Part shown: piece after piece, positions 34,281 to 46,049 of the stretch
Position numbering within the stretch: position 1 is the first letter of the stretch
Layout: the number at the start of each line of letters is the position of its first letter
Assembly: GCA_002105175.1 (NCBI GenBank)
Contig: MCGE01000004.1
Span: 992,001 to 1,056,000, forward strand
Origin: Absidia repens
Taxonomy: Eukaryota; Mucoromycota; Mucoromycetes; Mucorales; Cunninghamellaceae
Length of the DNA: 64,000 bases
Direction of reading: 5' to 3'
The notes under the pieces: generated by a model
Told to the model about the DNA's origin: nothing
Databases searched by the model: none
What the model saw: only the letters and a program-made list of their open reading frames with translations
Made by a program: the position numbers and the translations under genes

Positions 34281-35952
34281 CTAAGGTGTAATTTTGGTTG
34301 GTTGGCCAGGGATCCACTTCTGTAACACCTTTGGAATCTCCACTGAACCATCAGGCTGTTGGAAGGTTTCAAGAATAGCAATCATCACCCGTGGCACTGC
34401 CATTGCCGTTCCATTCAGCGTATGGCAAAATAAGGTATTGTCCTGGGTGGGATGTGTGGGTCGATATCGAATAGAAAGTCGTCGAGATTGGTAATCGGTG
34501 CAGTTTGATGTTGATGATATTTCGCCCCATTTTTGTCGTCCAGGGAGCCATGCTTCCATATCATATTTCCGATAAGCACTTGCACCCAGTTCTTGTATTG
34601 GCATGTCTAATATCCTATAATCATCCCGGGCCCCAAAAAAAAATTAGAGTGTTATCGTTAGGTACTTTGATATGTTCTATCGACCCTCCTTCCCGGCCTC
34701 TCAACCAACCCATACGCCCCCCAAAAAAGAATAAAATCATATGTACTTGCCTAAAAGTCAGACCCAATTCAGTAAAAATTTCTTCCTGTAAAGCCATGAA
34801 TTCCTCCAATAGAGCATCGCTTTGATCAGGCGTGGTGACAGCAAAGAGTTCCACTTTGGAGAATTGATGCACCCGGTACAACCCTTTTGTTTCCACACCA
34901 CGACCACCTGCTTCCATACGAAACGAGTGACCAAACCCAACACATCGCTGAGGCAAATCGACTTGAGGTACAATTTGATCCATGAATTTGCCAGCCAGGG
35001 GTATTTCAGCGGTGCCTGTCAAACACAACCCACCACCATCATCATTGCTGGAGGCGCCATTTTCTTTATCATCATTTCCCGTGGCGGTCTGTCCGTTGTT
35101 GATTCTGTACATTTGCTGACTTTCCCCACGTCGAGGTTGGAATCCACATGCATTGGCAATCGACGTCCGTACAATATCAGGCGTGAGAATACCAAGATAA
35201 CCACGCTGGACCGCCTTGTCCATCGCATATTGAATCAATGCCAGTTCCAAATACGCCCCCATGCCTTGCAGATAGTAAAAGCTCGACCCCGTCACACGAC
35301 TTGCTTGCTGAAAGTCCATAAATCCTAGCTTTTCGTTCAATGCCACATGATCTAATGGTTTCCAACCGTCCTTATTGTTGTTGCTTTTGTGCCTATCATC
35401 ACCCTGAATCTGTTTGAGCACCACTGGGTCATCGCCACGAGGAACATCAGCATGGATCGCGTTGGGGACTAACAATGCTTGTGTCATCAATGTTGCTTCA
35501 ATCGCTTCCAATTCAAGTTCGTATTTTTTGATATCCGCTTTCAGTACTTGGGCTTGCTGAATACTACGTTCGCGTGTGTTGGATGCCAAAGCCGCTGCTG
35601 ATGCTGATGCTGAGGAGGATGGTTTTTTCGACCGCTGTTGTTGTTGTTGTTGTTTTTGGTGAGCCGCTGCTGCCTTGGATAAAGCATTCCGTTGCGATCG
35701 TAACAAAAGAAGCTGCTGGTATAGGTCTTTACGTTGTTGATACAAATGCTGGAATGCAGTAGGATTGATAGGATCATATCGCCGTGCTTGCATATTGTCG
35801 GCCACTTGGTGAGCATGATCGGCAATGTACCCATAATCTAATCGTGGCTGGACAATAAAGTCATTCTTTTGTAACGTGGAAGTCCATCGCATATGTTTCA
35901 CGCCTAAACATCGTATGTGCTGTAGTGGTGTGTATGTGGTAGAGCGCAGCAT
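34281..35952 (-). CDS. DIA4: Seryl-tRNA synthetase, mitochondrial
   Basis: Charges mitochondrial tRNA-Ser. Exons 35952-34751 and 34614-34281 give 511 residues. The intron uses a GC donor (TTTTAG|GCAAGT). An N-terminal presequence ([19 protein letters not shown]) precedes the coiled-coil tRNA-binding arm ([20 protein letters not shown]... to [11 protein letters not shown]). Class II motifs follow: motif 2 in [20 protein letters not shown] with KVELF, and motif 3 in [28 protein letters not shown] is the Ser-binding TAE loop. Two insertions are unusual: a Gln/Ser/Ala-rich stretch of about 35 residues at the tip of the tRNA-binding arm, and an Asn/Asp/Gly-rich stretch of about 20 residues before CLTGTAE. 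Both are low-complexity and probably loops. Confidence 0.95.
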
Positions 35953-37014
35953 AACGAGAAGACACTGTTTAGAAAGAAAAAAAAAAAAAAAAAAATAGAA
36001 CTAGGCTATCGACCGAACAACCCATAAAAAAATCACGGATAATTGAAACCCCGTAGACGCCTTTTTTTTTTTTTGACTTGTTAGGGAGATCAAAAGAACG
36101 ATAAACTAGTCTCAGGAACACTTTGAATATCAATTACTTTTGGTGCAAATCGTTTTTTTTTTCTTTTTTTTTCGTTTTCATATCATATTTTTATTGTAGA
36201 CATGTATGTAGAAGAAGTATAAATCAAAATCGCTGGATTTTGATTCTGTCAATTGGTGCATGTTATATTTATCGGATCGATATCGGGTTTAAAGTACATG
36301 TGTCTTTAGGTAACATAAAGGCGGGTTGGGTGACAGACGACTTTATTCCACGTACAATATAGTACAATCTAGCCGTGACAATGTCTTCTAGTTGATAGGA
36401 ACAGATCAGTTATATACACTTCAAATTATATCCAGATCAAATGAAATCAGACCTCGTCGGTCGCAGCTCTCCTTATGGCACAATGGATGACATGTATTAT
36501 TATTGTCAAGTTTGGCCTTTGCTTGTATCCCTCAATGCCCCTCATCACATCTATGACAACGCAGAATGGGGTACATTTAAGGATGCAGATTTTTGACTCC
36601 CAAAAAGCTTGATAATTAGTTTATTAGTGTCAAAAATATCGTGTAAGACATCCTCACTTTTTCCTGTGCTTTTAGATCATGTAAACAAAACGAAATTGAT
36701 GGTCGTTTTTTTTTTTTTTTTGTCAGAACAACCCCCCACCGCCCCCTCTAATTCATGCCCTATGTGTATACATGAACACCTAACATCTGGCAGTAAAATC
36801 GAGAGAACAGGTTTTTTTTTTGAGACGCCGTATATTAAGCTTTTTGGCCAGCCAAAAAAAAAAAGTCAAAATGGAGAGAGTCATCCAATCAAAGGTTGTC
36901 ATTGGTTGGCGGGCAATAGACATTTAAAACAACAAAAAAGCGGGTGGGTGCTCCTTTTTTTGTTTCTTTTTTTCTTTTCTCTTTCATCTTTCAACTATAT
37001 CTTCATTCTTCAAC
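35953..37014. other. Divergent intergenic region, SerRS and ERG10 promoters
   Basis: 1062 bases with several T and A tracts (about 35980, 36061, 36713, 36814 and 36860). Near ERG10 it holds two CCAAT-type boxes and a long CT-rich leader (36955-37012). The open frames at 36123-36362 and 36609-37034 are low-complexity and not credible genes. Confidence 0.55.
36885..36905. promoter_or_regulatory. Paired inverted CCAAT boxes upstream of ERG10
   Basis: CCAAT at 36885-36889 and its complement ATTGG at 36901-36905, 110-130 bases before the ERG10 ATG. This is the usual distance for HAP/NF-Y sites. Confidence 0.45.
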
Positions 37015-38597
<1,583 letters not shown>

Positions 38598-38669
38598 TTA
38601 CCTTAGTGTGATAGTGAATTTGTAGAAATTTATACTTAGTTTTAATTACATTTATATATATATATATCA

Positions 38670-38675
38670 AATAAA
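38670..38675 (+). terminator. Poly(A) signal of ERG10
   Basis: AATAAA 73 bases after the stop, preceded by a TA run. Confidence 0.5.
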
Positions 38676-38858
38676 CAGTTTGCTTTATTGTTTATGTCTT
38701 GGCTGGGGCTTTCTGTGTTTATTTTGGGCTTTGAATAAATGTATCGATTTTATATAAAAAGCCTGTTGTCTTGATTTTTCTTTTTTTAGTTTGTCGTCCT
38801 CTACAATATTTATTGCTCACCTCTTCGTTTTTTTTTTTTTTTTTTTTTGTTACTTTTG

Positions 38859-39848
38859 ATGGGGGCAGAGCTTGTGATTTGGTTTGTATATGCAGCTTTA
38901 TTCTTCATTTTGTTTTTATTACCATTGATTCGTTATCGGACGAACCCAAAAGTCTATTGTCAGTTGGCTTTATTTAATCTGCTATTCGCCGTTTTTTCAG
39001 CACTCACTGCTGTGGGACGTATGGCGCATGATGGGCCAGCGTCTGTCGACGGATACAGGTCTTGGCTATACGATGCACCTCCGCCTATGCAATTTGCCTT
39101 CCCCTGCCTGTCAGTTATTTTGTACAACGGTCTCTTTGATGCTCAGCTTCAGTTTTTCAAATTCTACGTAGTGGTACTCAGTAATTACGGAAGGTGGTCC
39201 GCTTTACATATGAATCCAAGAATCTCGAAATTATCTATCATGGATTCGCATGATGGTGATATGATGCACATGAACCCAGTTTCGATTTGGCGGTGGTTTA
39301 ATATCGCGTTATTATTGATTTATGGGTCTACCGTGATTTCTTTGGTCTGCTGCCAATTTATTTTGAACGATTCGGCTCAAACGATGGGCTTGTCGCTTTC
39401 TAGTGCTATTTGTATCACTGTGTTGTCCATTTGTGTGTTACTTAATCTAGCATCCTCGATCTATGCCCGGTATAAAATGAACCTCAAGTACAGTCTGACA
39501 CGCCATGCACCAAAGGAAGAAAGGGCGGGATTTAAATATGCCACTTCAACCACAACTGCGGCCCTAGTACCTGAAGACAAATCCAAACGATCGCTACTGA
39601 TTCTCATCGTCTCACCTGCACTTTTCCTTGCATCAGCATTAACGATTACGCTGGAAAAATGGATTTCTTACGGCACGTTAATATACTCGACAGCAACCAC
39701 ACTCTCACCTTCATTGTCTACTACAATTGTCACTCTGGATCTTGTGATTGAATGTCTTTTTATTTGTATACCAATTAGTCTTTTAGTTATTTTGAATGTA
39801 TTTTACGTAAAACCCTACCCTTTGATTATGTCTTCTCACGATATTTAA
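38859..39848 (+). CDS. Orphan seven-transmembrane protein
   Basis: A single open frame of 329 residues starting at the first ATG after a run of about 20 T. Seven hydrophobic helices can be counted: WFVYAALFFILFLLPLI, LALFNLLFAVFSALTAV, one spanning CLSVILYNGLFD to FKFYVVVL, WFNIALLLIYGSTVISLVC, ICITVLSICVLLNLASSIY, LLILIVSPALFLASALTI and LVIECLFICIPISLLVIL. A basic loop (RYKMNLKYSLTRHAPKEER) lies between helices 5 and 6, as in G-protein-coupled receptors. I see no diagnostic motif of a known receptor or transporter family. No intron is needed, unlike almost all other genes here, although a 5' UTR intron ending at the T tract is possible. Confidence 0.65.
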   Translation: MGAELVIWFVYAALFFILFLLPLIRYRTNPKVYCQLALFNLLFAVFSALTAVGRMAHDGPASVDGYRSWLYDAPPPMQFAFPCLSVILYNGLFDAQLQFFKFYVVVLSNYGRWSALHMNPRISKLSIMDSHDGDMMHMNPVSIWRWFNIALLLIYGSTVISLVCCQFILNDSAQTMGLSLSSAICITVLSICVLLNLASSIYARYKMNLKYSLTRHAPKEERAGFKYATSTTTAALVPEDKSKRSLLILIVSPALFLASALTITLEKWISYGTLIYSTATTLSPSLSTTIVTLDLVIECLFICIPISLLVILNVFYVKPYPLIMSSHDI

Positions 39849-40367
39849 TAAAAATAGAAACTTCGCCTTTAAAAATACAGTTTTCCGGTTGAAACCTTTT
39901 ATCACTATGACCTGTTGTGTGTGTATGAGTGTGTGTGTGCGTGTGTGCGTGTGTGCGTGTGTGCATATGTGCATGTGTGCATGCTTGTGTTAATGGCATG
40001 ATGCATTTATGATTGTGACCCAATGCTGAACCCAAGGAGAAAGACGTGTGTTAGGAAAAAGATCAATTGATTGGAATGCCGAACCCGAAGAGAGGGAATA
40101 TTGGTTGACAACGCTAAGCATTTAGTATGTACAGAATCTAATGTATGAAATGCCGATATGGTAAAGAAGCACTTGGTTGCGTTTGTAATTTTCGCTCTCG
40201 AGTGCTCTCAGCTTTTCTCTTACGAAGAATGAAGTCATATCTTTGAAATCATTCTTTGCAATAAAAAAACATTAAAAAAGGTGTTTTTTATTTTTTTTAT
40301 TTTTATTTCTAGTTTCTATTTGTTAGAAATTTCTTCCATTGCTTTCCTTGCTTATCCCCTCTCCAAT
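39849..40367. other. Intergenic with TG microsatellite
   Basis: 519 bases holding the 3' end of the 7TM gene, a long imperfect TG repeat (39914-39990) and the promoter of the first pepsin gene. No gene is seen. Confidence 0.55.
39914..39990. repeat. Imperfect (TG)n microsatellite
   Basis: About 75 bases of TG with regular C and A substitutions (TGTGTGCG, TGTGCATG units). Long open frames on the minus strand here (His/Thr repeats) are artefacts of the repeat. Confidence 0.9.
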
Positions 40368-40562
40368 ATGCGCAATTCATTTTCACTTATAGCTATTGCT
40401 AGTGTATTTTTATTGAACTCAACAGTCAATGCTCAACCATCACCACTGCCACTCACAAATAATGTTCCTAAGAATAATAGCTTCAAGTAATAGGAAAATT
40501 AGGTAGTTGACAAATCAAAGCGATATATCATTGACCTGGTTTTTTCCGTTATACATGACGAA

Positions 40563-40596
<34 letters not shown>

Positions 40597-41964
40597 GGAT
40601 GGAACTAAAGAAGAAAGAAGTGACAGCAGTCAATGCACCTACAAGAATAAACAACATCCTAAGCAAATATGGAATTGTTGATGAAAATCTTAAAATGAAA
40701 CAAATGGCGGAAGTTGATCTTGAAAGCATTTACGTTGATGTCGAGGTAAGCATATATGTCGTCAAAAAAAAAAAAAAAAAAAGGCACTGATGGATTTTTG
40801 AAATCCGCCATCGAAAAAAGTTCATCTCATATTTTTCTTTTTTTGCTTTCTCATTCTTCTTTTTCCCTGCAATAGTATGTGGGAACTATCGGCATAGGGA
40901 CCCCTCCTGTACCCTTTGATATGGTTTTGGATACTGGCAGTGCCGATATATGGGTTCCCTCTGTGCCCTGTCACTCATGCGGCAGCCATACCCTCTTCGA
41001 TTCAGAACGCTCTACCAGTTATGCTGCACTAAACAAGGAATGGTCGTTAAGCTACCTTGATGGCTCTTATGTGGACGGTGTATGTATTATTCAAAATATC
41101 TCCAAAGTCAACTTCAATCTAATTTACTTTTGTATATTTTTGCTTAGGTCACTGGAACGGATGTCGTGAAACTTGGCGATCTCTCTCACAACAATCAAAT
41201 CATCGGCCTCGCCACTTCCGAGTCGAGCTCTTTTGCAAGGAATAACAAATTGGACGGGGTTTTTGGTCTGTCTTTCCCTTCGATATCCCTCACTAATCAA
41301 AATTCATCAATTATTATGGATATGTACAAAGCTGGTGAAATTGACGAGCCAGTGGTTGGAATGTACCTGGGTCGCACGCGTGATGGCGGCAAAGGCGAAG
41401 CGGTAAGTTGGAAATGGTTCCAAGGTCAATATATATATATATAACTTGACCGATTCATTTTCATTGTCTTGATAGATCTTTGGAGGGGTGAATACAGATC
41501 ATTTTACTGGTGATTTGGAGTATATTGAAGTGACAAGACAAAGATATTGGCAAGTGGATTTTGGTGGTGTGGAAATCGATGGGAAACTTTACACAAGTCC
41601 TAGAGCAAATCAAGCTATGCTTGATACTGGTACTACTCTTAATATCCTTCCCTCTTCTATTGTTCAAGCCATTCATGATTCTATCCCTGGTGGTGAATTC
41701 ATCCGTCCTTATGGTTGGTTCTTCCCTTGTGATACTGTCTCTGACACCATTGTGACCTTCAAGATTGGTGGCAAGGATTTCCCGGTACCTCTTATGGACC
41801 TCATTCGTGATCGTTATATTGCTGATGATCCTTCTATGTGTGTCACTGGTTTGGCTGAATCGGACGCGGGTCTGGCTATCTTGGGAGAAACCTTTTTGCG
41901 AAACTATTATTCCAGCTACAATTTCGAGGACGCTGTTATTGGCTTGGCCCCTTCTAGAAAATAG
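40368..41964 (+). CDS. Secreted pepsin-type aspartic protease, copy 1
   Basis: Family A1 aspartic endopeptidase. Exons 40368-40486, 40598-40745, 40876-41079, 41148-41402 and 41476-41964 give 404 residues. A signal peptide (MRNSFSLIAIASVFLLN then STVNA) is followed by a short propeptide. Catalytic aspartates lie in LDTGSADIWVP and MLDTGTTLNILP. The flap Tyr is in the LSYLDGS region, where most pepsins have Y-G-D-G: here Leu replaces Gly. GETFLRNYYSSYNF near the end is standard. Two Cys pairs are visible. Intron 1 ends in a 31-base A tract followed by TAG, an unusual acceptor context. The next gene is a tandem paralogue with the same exon plan. Confidence 0.93.
40564..40594. repeat. 31-base A tract at a protease intron acceptor
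   Basis: Uninterrupted A run immediately before the TAG acceptor of exon 2 of the first pepsin gene, in the place where a pyrimidine tract is expected. Confidence 0.9.
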
Positions 41965-42637
41965 ATTATATTTACGTTTTTAGATTAGTACAGTATGTTT
42001 TTATTCCTATTGTTATGCGTTTTCCCTTCACCATATGATAAATAAAATCTATTTTAAAACATCCATTTTGCTATACAAAGTGACAGGAATTGATGAACAA
42101 TAGAGAGGGGCCACTTATGTGATCATTTTTAGATTGGCATTGCTGTGGCTGATGATTTATAACTAATATAGTATACCTATTATTATCATTGACTTCATCT
42201 CTCATATGATTCTGTTATGTATTTTAGAAATGACAACGAATATGGCGTATATATGTGACTACTGATATGATACAGAATCTAGTGCTGCTCCAACTTCGGT
42301 ATCATTGATCTATAATACAAAACTGTCATGCACAGATATTTGAAAATAAAATGATAAAGGACTTAGTGACGGATTTACATTTGAAAATGTCGATCGTATT
42401 ATGTACTTTATTGTTGTAGAGTTGAAACAATGATTTTTTGTTCTCGATCCATAGGAGGTATACAGATCGGTTTTCACCTCGGGTCCAAAAAAAAAAAAAA
42501 AAAAAAAAAAAAGATCAATCATTTTCTATAAAGAGTCAAAACAAATATCAACCGTTTTTGACCTTTGTTGCTGGTTTTTTTTTTTTTTTTGTGGTATTGC
42601 CATTGTTATCAAAATTTATCTATAGTACTATAACACA
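41965..42637. other. Spacer between tandem pepsin genes
   Basis: 673 bases with AATAAA at 42041, a 26-base A tract at 42487-42512 and a T tract near 42578. No gene is seen. The T tract may belong to the promoter of copy 2. Confidence 0.55.
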
Positions 42638-44191
42638 ATGCGGTTTTCTTGTTCTCTTCTCGCTGTCGCAGGTGCGTTCATAAGTATCTCCACAATTCAT
42701 GCTGAATCAACACCGCCACATGATCGGCGTTTCAAGTAAGTAATGTAATATACACTACATGACAGCCATTGAACTGAAATTATTTCTAGAATGAATTTAG
42801 AACAGCGTACTGGTAAGGTTTGGAATACTCCAGCAAGAGTGAACCACGTACTTTCGAAATATGGTATTATGGATGAATATACTAGACTGGGCGCTGCCGC
42901 TGTTATAGAATTAGAAAGTGCCTTCGTCGATGTAGAGGTAAAAAAAGAGACCCCAACAATTGAAACGCCGAAGTCAGGCAAAACTAAAATCACATCACCT
43001 CCCTCCGCTTTTTTCTTTTCATAATACAATGCTTCGCATAGTACTTGGGCACCATAGGTATAGGTACACCTCCCCAATACTTCCGAATGAACTTGGATAC
43101 CGGAAGCGCTGATATTTGGATTCCATCTAAACCTTGCCAGTCATGTAAAGGGCACAACATCTTTAGCCCCAATGAATCATCCACATTTGAAGCAATCAAC
43201 AAGTCTTGGTCATTACGCTATGGTGATGGTTCTGGTGTCATGGGAGTAAGCATCATTATATACATATAAAATGAAGCGTTGAAGAAGTAGGGACTTAACA
43301 ATTATGTATGATAGGTAACGGCGAAGGATACAATCCATATTGGTGGTTCCTCTCAGCCTGACCAAATTATTGGGTTGGCAAATTCCGAATCTACGGGTCT
43401 CACAAGTGATAGATTGATGGATGGTATTCTCGGCCTTTCATTTCCTTCTTTGTCTTATACTGGTGAAACCAAGTCCATTATCCAAAGTATGTATGATGCT
43501 GGGGAAATTGACGAACCTGTAGTTGGTATTTACCTCGGTCGTATTCGTGATGCTGGCGGCAAAGGTGAAGCGGTAAGTTGGGGGGGTTTTTTTTTTTATT
43601 TTTATAATAATTTTCAGCACGATGTTGCATAAAAAATAATAAGTGTTTAACTGAATTTTTTGTGGTATGTGTATTTGCGTGTGTGTGTATATGTACCCTT
43701 AGGTCTTTGGTGGCGTAAATCCCGACCACTTTGCTGGTGACCTTAAATATATTAAGGTGAGCCGACAGAATTATTGGCAAGTTGATTTTCTTGGTATGGA
43801 AGTTGGTGGACATACTATCTCAAGCCCAAGAAGCTCACAAGCAATCATTGATACTGGCACAACACTGACGGTATTGCCTTCGGCTCTCTCGCAAGCTTTC
43901 CATGCAGCCATTCCTGGTGCAAAATACAGTAACACATATGGATGGCGTGTACCTTGTCATCCAGCCACCAATAGCTCTGTGACCTTCATGCTGGGTGATG
44001 AGTCTTTCCCAGTACCCATTGCTGACATGATTCGTGAACGCTCCTCTTCTGATGATCCATCCATGTGCTTCTCTGGTGTAGCAGAGGCAAACTCTCCCTT
44101 GGTTATTATGGGCGACACCTTTTTGAGAAATTACTATTCTGTGTATGACTTCAAGATGTCGCGCATTGGTTTAGCTCCCTCAAAAGCGTAG
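42638..44191 (+). CDS. Secreted pepsin-type aspartic protease, copy 2
   Basis: Exons 42638-42735, 42790-42937, 43042-43245, 43315-43572 and 43703-44191 give 398 residues. The signal peptide is MRFSCSLLAVAGAFIS plus ISTIHA. Active-site motifs are LDTGSADIWIP and IIDTGTTLTVLP. The flap reads LRYGDGSG, the canonical Tyr-Gly form, unlike copy 1. Exons 2, 3 and 5 have exactly the same lengths as in copy 1 (148, 204 and 489 bases), and the intron positions and phases agree, so the two arose by tandem duplication. Shared segments include IDEPVVG, YLGR and GETF or GDTF. AATAAA lies at 44285. Likely secreted and acid-active. Confidence 0.94.
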
Positions 44192-45905
44192 TTTGGTTTA
44201 TTTTAGTGTTATCTATTTATTTTATACTCTGTATTATTCTTTATCATAGTCAGTATTTTACATTTTGTCTTACTTTTGTTTTGAAATAAATCGACTTTCA
44301 TTTATTTACGTTCACACTATTACACTATTGAAATATATAGCGTTGCAATCATGCACACAAACCAATTCTCACCACAGAAAATTTTCATATCCCGCCCACA
44401 TAAAATTTCTTTCCTCTCCACTTTTTTTATTTTTTTATTTTCGCTCTCTTTCTTTTTGATTATTTTTTTTTCTTTCATTTTTTTCTTCACCATTCAACTT
44501 CTATAGGTTATGTTGATCTTAGATTAGTTTCAGGACTAGTTTAGAGGGGTTTTCAGAACAGGGATTACAAGGTGCATGGGGAAACCCTTTCATTTTGGAT
44601 TTAGGTTATAGGTCCTCCATTAACTGACTATTTGGAGTCTTATTAGTTTAGTTTAACGTTAGTTTCTCATAGTCCATAGTTTATAGCAACATCTGAATAA
44701 AATATATTTCTTTTTCATACTTCAAAGAAAAGTGTGCTATTAGTCTCTCTCATGTCTTGTGCAATAGATCCTTTTTTTTTTATTAGTACCAATCTACCTT
44801 TTGATTAATGTTGACCATTGTCATATTCAGTCAAAGACGGCCCCTTCTGGTTTTCTCAGGCCTTGTAATGTAGTATTATATTAGTTCCCATTTTACAATT
44901 AAGCCTTTAGATTAGTGTTGACCATTCGTCAAATTCGCATACGGATACCTCATGCTTCCTCCAATAGGTCTTGTACCCTGTCACCTACCCTGTCACAATG
45001 AATCCTACCTCGCCTTTAGTTTTAGTATCTACCGATAGACTCGAATAATATATATATTTTTCTTAACCATACTCTGATCCATCTGATAGTAATAAAATCT
45101 CTTCTGTAGTTATTTTGTGAGTTCCCTACCAAACACTTGCTTTCCAGTTCACCCAATATAACTACTTTTCTTCTATAAAGATACAGGGGCTGCTTCACAG
45201 CCTTAGATCACTTTTCTACTCGACCAATCATAAAAATGAGTGCAGTTCATTATATGCATTGTAACCGCTGCTATCAATCATTACACTGTTTTTTTTCAGC
45301 TTATATACGGCTAATTGCCTCTCCCCACCCCTTTTGCCCCAGTACAGTAGAGCAACTTTTTGCTGGTATGACAATGTTTTAAGTCACTTTGCGTTCTTGT
45401 TGGATTGCACCATATATATAATATATTTAAAACTAGCACTAATTCTCAAATACACAAACATACCTCTACCCGTGTCACTTTTTGAAATTTTGAAATGGGT
45501 GCCATTTTGCACTTGGAAGTGACCTGTGTATGAATTGTAGTTACAAAGCATATTACAAACACTATTATTTATAATTGGTATGCGACACAGAGACAACAGA
45601 AATAATATACTCGGCAGCTTTTTTTCTTGTTTCTTTTTACACAACACACACACACACAATGTCTTGTTTGTACACGCACTTATACGCATACACAAAAATA
45701 ACCCCACCCTCCTTCTTGGCACCCTGTAAAATCAATGATATCCCAATGAGTCAGTCGTATGCCTGAGAGTTTATTTTACTGAAAGATAACATAAAGTACG
45801 ATATGATAATTACCATACCTAAACTAAATCTATTCGACATCACACACCGAACTAATCAACATGTTTCTTAAGTCAGCTAACGATTTGTGTCGCTGGCTTG
45901 ATCAT

Positions 45906-45938
<33 letters not shown>

Positions 45939-46049
45939 GTACGAAGATTGGGATTTTATTTTTTTTATAAGTGCTAATGTGAGATGGAAGTTGGGAATAT
46001 GTAGTATACTAATTCAAGGAGTTGATGGGTAATGCTAGATATAATATGA
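44192..46049. other. Intergenic with DR1 copy 4
   Basis: 1.86 kb. It contains the pepsin 3' end, T-rich DNA, DR1 copy 4 (about 44510-44950), a 29-base A tract (45908-45936) and SPO11 3' sequence. The open frame at 45334-45766 region and its antisense are low-complexity. No gene is recognised. Confidence 0.55.
44510..44950 (+). repeat. Dispersed repeat DR1, copy 4
   Basis: TCTTAGATTAGTTTCAG, then GTGCATGGGGAAACCCTTTC and GGTCCTCCATTAACTGAC, then TTAGTCTCTCTCATGTC and CAATAGATCC, followed by CAATTAAGCCTTTAGATTAG. Each element has a counterpart, in reverse orientation, in the 21.8-kb or 60.5-kb copy. Confidence 0.75.

Noticed and set aside
39783..40035. His/Thr-repeat open frames on the minus strand.
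   Set aside because: Direct translation of the TG microsatellite.
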